Shown piece after piece: positions 28,873 through 37,595 of a stretch of 64,000 nt of DNA. The translations under genes were made by a program, and so were the position numbers. The stretch covers positions 97,987-161,986 of the forward strand of contig NZ_JAGGLS010000005.1 of NCBI RefSeq assembly GCF_017874535.1. Direction: 5' to 3'. The notes under the pieces are model-generated. The model saw only the letters and a list, made by a program, of their open reading frames with translations. It was not told where the DNA came from and searched no databases. The first letter of the stretch is position 1. Each line of letters opens with the position of its first letter. The DNA comes from Anaerococcus nagyae (lineage in GTDB: Bacteria; Bacillota; Clostridia; Tissierellales; Peptoniphilaceae).

Positions 28873-30053
28873 TGTACAATATATCCTTTCTTAGCCAAAA
28901 CATCCCAAATTTTCTTAACATGTTCTGGCCCATTAGTTTCAAGGGTGATTTCTACATTAATGTTCTTAAATCTGGATGTTTCTTTTAAACTATCGTGATT
29001 TATAGAAATAACATTTGCTTTTGTATAAGCAATATTAGCAAGAAGTTCTTGTAATTTTCCTGGAATATTTGGTACCTCAACATTAACTATGGTTATTCTA
29101 CCAGTTTCATATAGACCTCGATTTATTAATTGAGATATAAAGCTCATATCTATATTGCCACCACTTATAACTGAAACTACATTTTTATTATAAAAATTAA
29201 GTTTTTGAAGTGCAGCAAGACTTAAAGCTCCTGATGGCTCTGCTACTAACTTATGTTTTTCCATAAGATTTATAAAGGCCATTAGAACTTCTTCATCTGT
29301 TACAGTTATCCAGTCATCTACATAGTCTTTTGCTATATCATATGTATGTTTACCAACCTCAGCAACTGCTGTACCGTCAGCTATTGTATCTACACCCTCT
29401 AACTTAATTATTTTACTACTTTTGATAGATTCTTGCATTGAACGAGCTGAGTATGGCTCTACACCTATCACCTTAATAAGCGGGCTGATTTCCTTGATAC
29501 ATTTTGCAATACCAGCTATAAGTCCACCACCACCTACAGGTACTATTACATAGTCTACGTATTTTAACTCTTCTACTATCTCAAGACCTATAGTTCCTTG
29601 ACCCTCTATAACGTCAAAATCATCAAACGGTGGTATAAATGTATATCCTTTTTCTTCAGCTAGAGCTATAGCATGGTCTTTACATTCATCAAAACTTTTT
29701 CCATATAAATCTACCTTAGCCCCATATTTTAAGGTTCCATCCACCTTTATCATAGGAGTTTGCTCAGGCATACAAATCGTCGCATCTATACCTAGTTTAT
29801 TAGCAGAATAAGCTACTCCTTGAGCATGGTTTCCTGCACTTGCAGTAATAATTCCAACTTCTTTTGATTTATCATCAAGTTTTGAAAGCTTATTATAAGC
29901 TCCTCTAAGCTTGAACGATCCAGTTTTTTGTAAGTTCTCTGGCTTTATGTAAACGTTATTATTGCAGACTCCAGAAAAATAATCTGAATAAAATAAATGA
30001 GTAGGGTTGATAACTTCATCAACTCTTAATTTTGCTTCTTTAAAATTTAACAT
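28869..30053 (-). CDS. ilvA: Threonine ammonia-lyase with ACT domain
   Basis: A 394-residue PLP enzyme. The cofactor lysine lies in KTGSFKLRGAYNKL, followed by ITASAGNHAQGVAYSANKLG, the phosphate loop PVGGGGLIAGIAKCI and VISGGNIDM. The last ~75 residues form one ACT domain (VEVPNIPGKLQELLANIAYT). It converts threonine to 2-oxobutanoate and ammonia. The length and single ACT domain fit the catabolic/short biosynthetic form found in clostridia, so the name tdcB would serve equally well. It is the first gene of the operon with murE and the two oxidoreductases. Confidence 0.9.
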   Translation of the reverse strand: MLNFKEAKLRVDEVINPTHLFYSDYFSGVCNNNVYIKPENLQKTGSFKLRGAYNKLSKLDDKSKEVGIITASAGNHAQGVAYSANKLGIDATICMPEQTPMIKVDGTLKYGAKVDLYGKSFDECKDHAIALAEEKGYTFIPPFDDFDVIEGQGTIGLEIVEELKYVDYVIVPVGGGGLIAGIAKCIKEISPLIKVIGVEPYSARSMQESIKSSKIIKLEGVDTIADGTAVAEVGKHTYDIAKDYVDDWITVTDEEVLMAFINLMEKHKLVAEPSGALSLAALQKLNFYNKNVVSVISGGNIDMSFISQLINRGLYETGRITIVNVEVPNIPGKLQELLANIAYTKANVISINHDSLKETSRFKNINVEITLETNGPEHVKKIWDVLAKKGYIVH

Positions 30054-30244
30054 AATATACTTCCTTTCTCATTAAGATTATAACAATATTTTAAAATTTG
30101 TAAAAATTTTTTCTCATCATAAATCATTTGATAAAATATAGCTTAATAAAAATAATTTATGAAATTGTTTTTATACTCCTATACTATAGAATATGACGGT
30201 ATTTCTTAAAACAATCAAGGGCTAAATATAAAAAAGGCATAGAA

Positions 30245-30265
30245 AAAGAGGGCCAAACCCTCTTT
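30245..30265 (-). terminator. Terminator of the glutaredoxin gene
   Basis: On the minus strand AAAGAGGG (30265-30258) pairs with CCCTCTTT (30252-30245) around a five-base loop, continuing into TTTTCT. It starts two bases after the stop codon. Confidence 0.9.
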
Positions 30266-30266
30266 C

Positions 30267-30497
30267 TTATAAACCTAATTTTGCTTCTATAGCTGGTTTA
30301 TCAAAACCTACTATATCTTCTCCATCTATATTGATAACTGGAACTCCTCTGTAACCTTTTGATACTAGGTATTCAACAGCATCGGGATTTTCATCTATAT
30401 TCATTTCTGTAAACTCAATATCATTTTCATTAAAATATTGTTTAGCTGCTTTACAGAAAACACATGTGTTTGATGTGTAAATTTTAATGTCTGCCAT
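30267..30497 (-). CDS. Glutaredoxin-family protein
   Basis: A 76-residue thioredoxin-fold protein with the redox pair in YTSNTCVFCKAAKQYF (CVFC), the cis-proline segment YRGVPVINIDG and GFDKPAIEAKLG at the C-terminus. It resembles the NrdH/glutaredoxin-like group that delivers electrons to ribonucleotide reductase or reduces protein disulfides. The partner is not in the window. It is monocistronic, with an AAGGAG site and its own terminator. Confidence 0.92.
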   Translation of the reverse strand: MADIKIYTSNTCVFCKAAKQYFNENDIEFTEMNIDENPDAVEYLVSKGYRGVPVINIDGEDIVGFDKPAIEAKLGL

Positions 30498-30580
30498 TAT
30501 TATCTCCTTAACTTTTATTCTTACCTACTAATTTATACCCAATTTTTTAGATATTTCAAGAATTAGTAATATTTTACAAG

Positions 30581-30703
30581 TTAAAGTTCTTCAAATTCCG
30601 CCTTAAATTCCTTATTGTTTAAATTTCTTAGATTATTTATCTCATATTTACTATATCCGTCTTTAGAAAGTATGTTGGTATATCTGATTTTTAGTTGATA
30701 GAC
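30581..30703 (-). pseudogene. Possible C-terminal remnant of a lost gene
   Basis: Forty sense codons without a start codon lie between glutaredoxin and rsmA. The encoded peptide (KIRYTNILSKDGYSKYEIN, then LRNLNNKEFKAEFEEL and stop) is charged and helix-like and resembles real coding sequence more than random AT-rich DNA. I cannot name a family. It is bounded on its 5' side by a stop codon at 30706-30704. It may equally be chance. Confidence 0.25.
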
Positions 30704-30739
30704 CTAGGCCTAGATTTGTTGTATAGAGTTTTTAAAAAA

Positions 30740-30761
30740 ATATCCCCTTGTTTGGGGATAT
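30740..30761 (-). terminator. Terminator of the metG-tatD-rnmV-rsmA operon
   Basis: On the minus strand ATATCCCC (30761-30754) pairs with GGGGATAT (30747-30740) around a six-base loop and is followed by TTTTTT. It lies five bases past the rsmA stop. Confidence 0.92.
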
Positions 30762-30765
30762 TGAT

Positions 30766-31605
30766 TTACAGGTTTATTTGATTGGCAAGCTTTATATAAT
30801 CATCTATAGATAAATTTTCTGCTCTTAAGTTTGCTTTTAGACCTGTCTTTTCAAAGGCCACTTTTAAATCTTCTTTATCTACCACATCTGACATAGAATT
30901 TAGAATAGTCTTGCGACGTTTATTAAAGCCTGCCCTCACTAGCTTAAAGAGGGTTTCTTGGTCTACATTTTCATCATATATCCTAAGCTTTAAGTTAAGG
31001 ATAGTAGAGTCTATCTTAGGCTGTGGCATGAATACAGATTTTGGTAGATTTACTAGAGTTTTAGCCTCTGTGTAAAACTTTATAAAAACTGAAAGGGAGC
31101 TATATTCCTTATCCACCTCACTTGCTACCATGCGCTGTCCAACTTCTTTTTGCACCATTATGGTCATATCTTTGCAAGGAATACCTGTTGTTATTAACTT
31201 TTCTATGATTGGAGTTGTTATATAGTAAGGAAGGTTTGATACTACTTTAAAGCTTTCTCCATCAAACTCTTCTTCTATTAACTTAACTAAATCTACTTTT
31301 AGTATATCTTCATTGATAATCTTTACATTATCAAATTCTTCTAGGTTTTGCTCAAGTATTGGGATAAGGCTTTTGTCTATCTCTATTACTACTACTTTCT
31401 TGGCAGTTTTTGCCATTTCATAAGTGATAGTTCCTATACCCGGGCCAATCTCTAATACATTTTGATTTTCTATATCGGCTGACTCTACAATCTTATCTAC
31501 GAAATTTTTATCTATAAGAAAATTTTGGCCTAGGGACTTTTTAAAAGAAAAATCATAGAAGTCAATTATCTCTTTTACAACCTTTGGTGAATATAGTTTT
31601 TTCAT
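30766..31605 (-). CDS. rsmA: 16S rRNA dimethyladenosine transferase
   Basis: A 279-residue methyltransferase of the KsgA/RsmA family. It has FKKSLGQNFLIDKNFVDKIV, the SAM site LEIGPGIGTITYEMAKTA, and the catalytic NLPYYITTPIIEKL. It dimethylates two neighbouring adenines near the 3' end of 16S rRNA during small-subunit assembly. It overlaps rnmV by four bases, as in the conserved Firmicute arrangement rnmV-rsmA. Confidence 0.96.
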   Translation of the reverse strand: MKKLYSPKVVKEIIDFYDFSFKKSLGQNFLIDKNFVDKIVESADIENQNVLEIGPGIGTITYEMAKTAKKVVVIEIDKSLIPILEQNLEEFDNVKIINEDILKVDLVKLIEEEFDGESFKVVSNLPYYITTPIIEKLITTGIPCKDMTIMVQKEVGQRMVASEVDKEYSSLSVFIKFYTEAKTLVNLPKSVFMPQPKIDSTILNLKLRIYDENVDQETLFKLVRAGFNKRRKTILNSMSDVVDKEDLKVAFEKTGLKANLRAENLSIDDYIKLANQINL

Positions 31606-32132
31606 AGCTTCTCCACCGCCTTTTCAAACTCTTCCCTGCTGATTCCAAAAGAGTTTAATTTACTTAGCAATTGTTTAGAGTTATAATAACCTATACCTAA
31701 TATATTGCCAAGTTCTTCACGTTTTTTACTTGCTCCACTTCCTATAGAAAGTCCATTATTTAAAAGATCTGCCATTACAAATTCATTGCGACTTTCTGTT
31801 ATTTCAGCCTTAGCATTATTTAGTGCATCTATTATAACTTCTGGGTCTGCATTTTCCACACCCAAATCTCCCTTTTTTATAGCTTTCTTACGATCTATGT
31901 AGGCGTGCTTAGCTGTTGGAATCTCTCTAGCTATTTTTTCTCGTATCTTCTTTCCAGCATGATCTGGATCTGTAAAAATTATTATTCCTGTACGTTCATT
32001 TATTACTTTTAATTTGTCTATTAAATCATTGCCAAAAGCTAAGCCATTGGTTGCTAACATCTCAGCATCTACTGCTCGTTTTACATTAGCAATATCATCT
32101 TTTCCTTCTACTACTATTGTTTCTTTAATCAT
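31602..32132 (-). CDS. rnmV: Ribonuclease M5
   Basis: A 176-residue Toprim nuclease. The Toprim glutamate is in TIVVEGKDDIANVKRA and the acidic pair in IIFTDPDHAGKKIRE; AKHAYIDRKKAIKKGDLGVE is typical of RNase M5. It trims 5S rRNA precursors. It overlaps both neighbours by four bases, so translation of tatD, rnmV and rsmA is coupled. Confidence 0.95.
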   Translation of the reverse strand: MIKETIVVEGKDDIANVKRAVDAEMLATNGLAFGNDLIDKLKVINERTGIIIFTDPDHAGKKIREKIAREIPTAKHAYIDRKKAIKKGDLGVENADPEVIIDALNNAKAEITESRNEFVMADLLNNGLSIGSGASKKREELGNILGIGYYNSKQLLSKLNSFGISREEFEKAVEKL

Positions 32133-32890
32133 AAATTAAAAAACTCCTTAGTGTTATTGTAAGTGCGTTTGGCAAGTTTATCTATTTTCATATCGCGTAA
32201 GTCTGCCACTTTCCTAGCAACTTCTACTACACGTCTTGGATCGTTTCTAAGTCCTCTATATGGTTCTGGGGTTAGATATGGACTATCTGTTTCTATCATA
32301 AGTCTATCTATAGGTACATTCCTAGCTGCAATTTGCTCGTTTTCTCCATTGTTAAATGTAACAACTCCACCAATTGATATAAAAAATCCCATATCCATAT
32401 AGGTCTCCAAAGTCTTTAAATCGTCTGAAAAGCAGTGAATTTGAATTCTAAGATCCGTATAATTCTTTAAGATTTCTATAACATCATCTTTTGAATCTCT
32501 AACGTGAATCACTGCTGGTAAAGAAAGCCTTCTTGCTAGTTCTAACTGTTTTATAAATATTTCTTTTTGCTTATCCTTATTATCATCTTTCCAATAATAA
32601 TCAAGTCCTATTTCACCTATTGCTACTACTTTCTCATCTTCTGATAGCTTCTTTAGTTCTTCTAAATCAGAATCTTCAATATTCTCTATATTTTCTGGAT
32701 GGATGCCTACCATAGGGTAAATATTATCATATTTTTTTGATAATTCTATCACTTTTTTTGAATCTTCTAAATTTGTAGCTGGATTTATAATAGCTTTTAT
32801 AGCAAAATTAGACAGGTCATTTAAAATAAATAACCTGTCATTATCAAAAGCCTCATCCGTAAGATGACAATGTGAATCTATTAATTTCAT
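32129..32890 (-). CDS. tatD: TatD-family metal-dependent DNase
   Basis: A 253-residue TIM-barrel hydrolase with the metal ligands of the family: DSHCHLTDEAF, VAIGEIGLDYYW, VIHVRDSKDD, IQIHCFSDD and MIETDSPYLTPEPYRGLRND. It is a 3'-5' exonuclease or hydrolase involved in DNA repair or RNA processing. Its start touches the last base of metG, the usual order in Bacillus-type genomes. Confidence 0.94.
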   Translation of the reverse strand: MKLIDSHCHLTDEAFDNDRLFILNDLSNFAIKAIINPATNLEDSKKVIELSKKYDNIYPMVGIHPENIENIEDSDLEELKKLSEDEKVVAIGEIGLDYYWKDDNKDKQKEIFIKQLELARRLSLPAVIHVRDSKDDVIEILKNYTDLRIQIHCFSDDLKTLETYMDMGFFISIGGVVTFNNGENEQIAARNVPIDRLMIETDSPYLTPEPYRGLRNDPRRVVEVARKVADLRDMKIDKLAKRTYNNTKEFFNL

Positions 32891-34842
32891 TAACTAACCT
32901 TACTTCCTGGTTTCATATCTTTAAGAGTTGTTAACATTGATAATTCATCTTTATAATCTGCTGCAAGCATCATTCCTTCTGATTCTATACCGCGCATTTT
33001 TCTTGGAGCTAAGTTTTTAACTACTATTACATTTTTGCCAACTAAATCATCCATATCATACCATTTTTTGATGCCAGAAATTATTGTGCGTGGTCTATCT
33101 TCTCCAATATCAACTTTGAAAACATAAAGCTTATCTGCATCCGGATGATCTTCACAGGATAGAACTTTCCCTACAACTAAATCTAGCTTAGCAAAATCTT
33201 CATAGCTAATCTCAGCTACTTGATCTTCTTTAATCTCATCATCATCTTTGGTATTTCCCAGTCTTTTTTTAATTAATTCATTGTTTTTATCATGAAGTTT
33301 GACTAGTTCTTCTTCAACATCTAATCTATCAAACAAGTTATTACCTTTTGTTACACTAGCACCTTCTTCTATAAGTCCAAACTTTGATGCAGAAGCAAAT
33401 CCTTTGTTATCTGTTCCAAGCTTAGCTAAGATTTCTTTAGTAGTATTTTTCATAACTGGTTCTATTAACTGAGCTACAATCCTAATAGATTCAGCAAGAT
33501 TATATAAGACTGTATTTAATCTATCTTTTTTATTTTCATCGCGACCTAAGATCCATGGCTCAGTTTCATCTACATACTTATTAGCTCGACGTATAAAGGT
33601 CCATACAGTTTGCAAAGCTTCATTAAATTCAAATGAGTCCATTTGTTCTGTATAATCATTATAAGTTTTAGCAGCCAAATCCTTAAGCTCATCATCAAAA
33701 TGATCAGTCTTGCTGCCTTTTTTTACAATACCACCATTATACTTATCAATCATAGATGTGGTACGACTTACTAAATTTCCTAGGTCATTTACTAAATCAG
33801 AATTATATCTTTCCATATATTTCTTACTTGAAAAATTTCCATCAGATCCAAAGTTAAACTCACGAAGAACAAAATATTTTAGAGCATCCACACCATAAAG
33901 TTCTACAAGCGGTTCTGGATACATGATATTTCCCTTAGACTTACTCATCTTATCATTATCAAAAAGAATCCAACCATGAGCAAATACCTTTTCAGGAAGC
34001 GGAAGATCTAGAGCCATTAATAGTGCTGGCCAAATTATTGTATGAAATCTTACTATATCTTTTCCAATTAAGTGAACACTTGCCGGCCAATATTTTTCAA
34101 ACCTTTTAGGATTGTCACCATAACCAATAGCCGTTAAATAACAAGATAGAGCATCTATCCAAACATAAACTACATGTTCATTGTCAAACGGAACATCTAC
34201 TCCCCAATCAAAAGAATTACGGGTAACAGATAGATCAGAAAGTCCCTTATCTATAAAGTTATTGAGCATTTCCTTTTGCCTAAATTGTGGTTCAAGAAAT
34301 TCCGGATTGTTTTTAAATAGTTCTTTGAGCCTGTCCTCATATTTTGAAAGACGGAAAAAATATGATTCTTCTTCTTGATATTCTACATCACGACCACAAT
34401 CTGGGCATTTTCCATCAACTAATTGACTTTCTGTCCAAAAAGTTTCACAAGGTGTACAATAATATCCCTTATATTCACCCTTATAAATATCTCCTTGATC
34501 ATAAAGTTTTTTAAAGATATTTTTTACATCTTCTTCATGTTGAGCTTCTGTTGACCTAATAAAAGTATCATAGTCAATTTCAAGTTTTTTCCAAAGTTCT
34601 TTAGTTTCATCAGCAATAATATCTACAAATTTTTGTGGACTAGTTCCATGAGCTATAGCACTTCTCATAATCTTTTGTCCATGCTCATCTGTACCAGTTA
34701 CAAGATATGCGTCATACCCATTTAAGTTTTTATATCTTTTTAAAACATCAGCAATAATTGATGTATAAGTGTTTCCAATATGTAGGTTACTATTAGGATA
34801 GTATATTGGAGTAGTTATATAATAAGGTTTTTTTTCTGTCAT
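32890..34842 (-). CDS. metG: Methionyl-tRNA synthetase
   Basis: A 650-residue class I synthetase. HIGH appears as NSNLHIGNTYT, KMSKS as NDKMSKSKGN, and a zinc knuckle as CTPCETFW...CPDCGRDV in the connective peptide. The C-terminal ~100 residues are a tRNA-binding OB fold (LDLVVGKVLSCEDHPDADKL, ARKMRGIESEGMMLAA). It charges tRNA-Met. The gene heads the operon with tatD, rnmV and rsmA; no T-box was seen in the upstream region. Confidence 0.97.
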   Translation of the reverse strand: MTEKKPYYITTPIYYPNSNLHIGNTYTSIIADVLKRYKNLNGYDAYLVTGTDEHGQKIMRSAIAHGTSPQKFVDIIADETKELWKKLEIDYDTFIRSTEAQHEEDVKNIFKKLYDQGDIYKGEYKGYYCTPCETFWTESQLVDGKCPDCGRDVEYQEEESYFFRLSKYEDRLKELFKNNPEFLEPQFRQKEMLNNFIDKGLSDLSVTRNSFDWGVDVPFDNEHVVYVWIDALSCYLTAIGYGDNPKRFEKYWPASVHLIGKDIVRFHTIIWPALLMALDLPLPEKVFAHGWILFDNDKMSKSKGNIMYPEPLVELYGVDALKYFVLREFNFGSDGNFSSKKYMERYNSDLVNDLGNLVSRTTSMIDKYNGGIVKKGSKTDHFDDELKDLAAKTYNDYTEQMDSFEFNEALQTVWTFIRRANKYVDETEPWILGRDENKKDRLNTVLYNLAESIRIVAQLIEPVMKNTTKEILAKLGTDNKGFASASKFGLIEEGASVTKGNNLFDRLDVEEELVKLHDKNNELIKKRLGNTKDDDEIKEDQVAEISYEDFAKLDLVVGKVLSCEDHPDADKLYVFKVDIGEDRPRTIISGIKKWYDMDDLVGKNVIVVKNLAPRKMRGIESEGMMLAADYKDELSMLTTLKDMKPGSKVS

Positions 34843-34915
34843 AAGCTATCCTTTCTCTAGAAATCATATAGTTATATCATACTTCAAATATATTAATACT
34901 CATAATCAAACTACT

Positions 34916-34943
34916 AATATAAATTTAATGTGATTTTAATCAA
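34916..34943 (-). promoter_or_regulatory. Candidate promoter of the metG operon
   Basis: On the minus strand TTGATT (34943-34938), a 16-base spacer and TATATT (34921-34916), about 70 bases upstream of the metG start. Confidence 0.4.
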
Positions 34944-35163
34944 ATCAACAGATTAGTATCTAATTATATTATAATAGATAACTTACTTAATCAAAATATT
35001 TATACTTTAGAAGATTTAGATTTATGGTTGATGGAAAATTTTTGTTAATAATCACATTAAGTCTTTCTAATATTTTCATATTCAAGATCTATCTTATTTA
35101 ATTTCTTCTATTTTATAATGGATCTCCGTGTGATATTAATTATTTGAGATACATATAAGTCCA

Positions 35164-35390
35164 AGAGATTTCTCCGTTACATTACGCTTCGCTTCATTAC
35201 AGTCGAAATAAAGGGTTGTGTTTACCATCTCGACTAAGTGAATGAAATGAGTGCATGGAGAGATCTCAATTTATTTTAAATTTCATATCTTTATTTACTA
35301 TAAAGAACCCAAGAGATTCCTCCACTTCATTACACTCTAATTAAAACGGGATAAAGTTCATCACATCGACTAAATGAGTGTAAACGAATA
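35164..35390. repeat. Palindromic repeat array C (one good and one decayed unit)
   Basis: Unit 1 (35164-35268) opens AGAGATTTCTCC, reads CTTCGCTTCATTACAGTCGA in its left arm, and closes with CATCTCGACTAAGTG...GGAGAGATCTC. Unit 2 (35311-35390) keeps the opening GAGATTCCTCCACTTC and a worn right arm (CATCGACTAAATGAGTG). This array lies between metG and a flavodoxin gene on the same strand, unlike most others, which lie between converging genes. Confidence 0.8.
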
Positions 35391-35410
35391 CAAAAAATTT
35401 GTCATATCTA

Positions 35411-35452
35411 AAAATCGTGCTAATAAAAGATAGTATCTGTTACTAGCACGAT
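35411..35452 (-). terminator. Terminator of the frameshifted flavodoxin gene
   Basis: On the minus strand ATCGTGCTA (35452-35444) pairs with TAGCACGAT (35422-35414), with an inner GATAC/GTATC-like pairing, then TTTT. It lies about 20 bases after the stop codon that ends the restored reading frame. Confidence 0.75.
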
Positions 35453-35470
35453 ATGATATATATTATTATA

Positions 35471-35949
35471 TTATTTATTTAAACTATCAACAAAAGATTT
35501 AAGTTCTTTATCATTAATATCTTTTTTTAAATTTGTCCTTGCTTAAAATGCGCTTCTTTTGCAGAAATCTTTAATCCTTCTGTAGAATCACCCATTTCAC
35601 TAGAACCTGAAGTTGCAAATGTTATAATACTCTTTCCATCAAGGTCATGCTTTTCCAAAAATGTATTTATAATTGTCGGAGCTACACCCCACCATATTGG
35701 ATATCCTAGATATATAGTATCATAGCTATCCATATTATCCACTTGATCAGATATTTCTGGTCTATGTGACTTATCATTCATCTCCTTACTAGAGCGACTT
35801 TCTTTATCTTTCCAGTTTAAATCATCTGCAGTGTAAGCAACTTTTGGAACAATCTCGTGTAAACTTCCTTCAACTACTTTAGAAAGCTTGCTAGCTACTT
35901 GTTTAGTATTACCTGTTGCACTAAAATAAGCTACTAATGCCTTATCCAT
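35471..35949 (-). pseudogene. Flavodoxin with a late frameshift
   Basis: The frame from ATG 35949 (after AATGGAGG) encodes a short-chain flavodoxin: FMN phosphate loop YFSATGNTKQVA, then DTIYLGYPIWWGVAPTIINT and ITFATSGSSEMGDS. It ends early at a TAA (35529-35527) after KEAHFKQGQI. In the neighbouring frame, without interruption, follow TNLKKDINDKELKSFVDSLN and a stop at 35473-35471, just before the terminator, which is a typical flavodoxin C-terminus. One lost base in the TTTTAA stretch near 35551 would join the two parts. Either the gene is newly broken, the shortened protein is used, or the sequence has an error. Confidence 0.75.
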
Positions 35950-36118
35950 AATTACCTCCATTATTAGCCTTATATATAAAACAATATTATTATATATTTA
36001 ATTGTAACACAAATATACCTCAAAATTAATTGCAATCAATAGCTGAAAAGGATTTTTTGATATATTAATATCGATTTACTATGATAAAACAATTGATTGA
36101 TTTCTAACCAGCATGCTA

Positions 36119-36146
36119 TTGCAAAGATAATTATAAAAGGTACATT
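36119..36146 (+). promoter_or_regulatory. Candidate promoter of tyrS
   Basis: TTGCAA (36119-36124), a 16-base spacer and TACATT (36141-36146). The transcript would begin near 36153, about 17 bases before the T-box specifier stem. Confidence 0.45.
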
Positions 36147-36169
36147 ATTAATAACTAAATAAAACTTAT

Positions 36170-36301
36170 AATGAAATCCAGTAAGGAACTTTTCCTGAAT
36201 TACACTTTCATTTTGTTTAACACCGGCCTTGGGTGTGGCAAGGCACAGAGTATAAAAAGAGGTGGTACCGCAGATATCTTGCCCTCTTATGCTCTTTTTT
36301 T
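36170..36301 (+). promoter_or_regulatory. Tyrosine T-box riboswitch with ultra-short Stem I
   Basis: The basal stem AATGAAA/TTTCATT (36170-36176 with 36206-36212) encloses a specifier loop with the loop-E bases AGTA (36180-36183) and GAA (36197-36199) and the tyrosine codon TAC (36201-36203) followed by A. Above it is only a five-pair hairpin AGGAA/TTCCT (36184-36188 with 36192-36196); the usual distal AG-bulge and GGTG loop are absent. A Stem III-like hairpin GCCTT/AAGGC follows, then the T-box AGAGGTGGTACCGC, whose TGGT fits discriminator A of tRNA-Tyr. The terminator pairs GAGTATAA-AGAGG (36248-36262) with CCTCTTATGCTC (36283-36294) and ends in seven T. Confidence 0.85.
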
Positions 36302-36323
36302 ATACTTAATTTTAGGAGGAATT

Positions 36324-37574
36324 ATGATATATACTTATGATAAAGAGTACAATGATGTTTTTACAGAGCTTGTTGAACGTGGATATTTTGAAGCTGCTAC
36401 TGATGAAGCTGAGCTTAAAGAAAAGCTTAAAAATGAGAAACTTACTTTCTACTGTGGCTTTGACGCAACTGCTGACTCCCTAACAGTAGGTCATTTAATC
36501 CAAATTATGGTTATGATTAGGATGCAAAACTACGGCCATAGACCTATAGCTCTTCTAGGTGGTGGAACCACTATGATAGGTGACCCATCTGGCAGAAGCG
36601 ATATGCGTATGGTTATGAGCGAAGAAACTATAAAGCACAATGCAGAAAGTTTTTATAAACAATTCCAAAGATTCTTAGAATTTGGAGAAGATGCAGCTAT
36701 AATTGATAATAATAAGAATTGGTTACTTGACCTAAACTTCGTAGAATTTTTAAGAGATGTAGGAAGCGAATTTTTAGTAAATGAAATGATCAAAAAGGAT
36801 GCTTACAAAAACCGTATGGCAGCAGGTGGACTAACTTTCTTTGAATTCTCCTATATGTTATTACAATCATATGACTTCTTAGAATTATATCGTCGCCATA
36901 ATTGCGTGCTTGAAATCGGTGGGTCTGACCAATGGTCAAATATTATAGGTGGTGTAGATCTAGTTCGTAAAAAAGAAGATGCTAAAGCTTATGGTATGAC
37001 TTTCTCATTACTTACAACTGCTGATGGTATAAAGATGGGCAAATCTCAAAAAGGTGCAGTATGGTTAGACGCAGAAAAAACAAGTCCTTACGAACTTTTC
37101 CAATATATGAGAAATGTTGATGATAGAGATGTAGAAAAATTCTTATTACAACTAACCTTCCTACCAACTGAAGAATGTAAAAGACTAGGTGCTGCAAAAG
37201 ATGCCTCTGAAATAAACCATGCCAAAGAAGTACTCGCCTTTGAAGTTACAAAGCTAATCCATGGTGAAGAAGCTGCCAAAGAAGCACTTGATGCAGCCAA
37301 AGCCTTATTTGCTGGTAAAGGTAATGAAGATGCAATGCCAACAACAGAAATATCAAAAGTAGATCTACCAATAGGTTTACTACAACTTATGACAAATGTA
37401 GGGCTAACTCAGTCAAATGGTGAAGCAAGAAGACTTGTAAAACAAGGTGGCGTGTCAGTTAATGATGAAAAAATATCTGATGTAAGTTTTGAAATCACTG
37501 AGGATTCATTTGAAAATGATAAGATAATAATCAAAAAAGGAAAGAAAAACTTCCATAGAGTACTTTTAGTATAA
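36324..37574 (+). CDS. tyrS: Tyrosyl-tRNA synthetase
   Basis: A 416-residue class I synthetase of the bacterial TyrS type. It has TFYCGFDATADSLTVGHLIQ (HIGH region), GDPSGRSDMR, the tyrosine pocket SYMLLQSYDFLELY and LEIGGSDQWSNIIGG, KMSKS as IKMGKSQKGAVWL, and a C-terminal S4 tRNA-binding domain (GEARRLVKQGGVSVND). The ATG at 36324 follows TTAGGAGGA. An in-frame extension back to 36171 exists but runs through the T-box leader and is not real. Expression should rise when tRNA-Tyr is uncharged. Confidence 0.97.
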   Translation: MIYTYDKEYNDVFTELVERGYFEAATDEAELKEKLKNEKLTFYCGFDATADSLTVGHLIQIMVMIRMQNYGHRPIALLGGGTTMIGDPSGRSDMRMVMSEETIKHNAESFYKQFQRFLEFGEDAAIIDNNKNWLLDLNFVEFLRDVGSEFLVNEMIKKDAYKNRMAAGGLTFFEFSYMLLQSYDFLELYRRHNCVLEIGGSDQWSNIIGGVDLVRKKEDAKAYGMTFSLLTTADGIKMGKSQKGAVWLDAEKTSPYELFQYMRNVDDRDVEKFLLQLTFLPTEECKRLGAAKDASEINHAKEVLAFEVTKLIHGEEAAKEALDAAKALFAGKGNEDAMPTTEISKVDLPIGLLQLMTNVGLTQSNGEARRLVKQGGVSVNDEKISDVSFEITEDSFENDKIIIKKGKKNFHRVLLV

Positions 37575-37595
37575 GTAACTTTGACTATTAAACTG

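Noticed and set aside
35522..35555. Programmed frameshift in the flavodoxin gene
   Set aside because: The A7 run lies at the stop codon, and lengthening or shortening it does not remove the TAA; no slippery heptamer with a downstream structure is seen at the likely junction.
36171..36323. N-terminal extension of TyrS
   Set aside because: This in-frame stretch is the T-box leader; TTAGGAGGA and ATG 36324 give the normal TyrS start.
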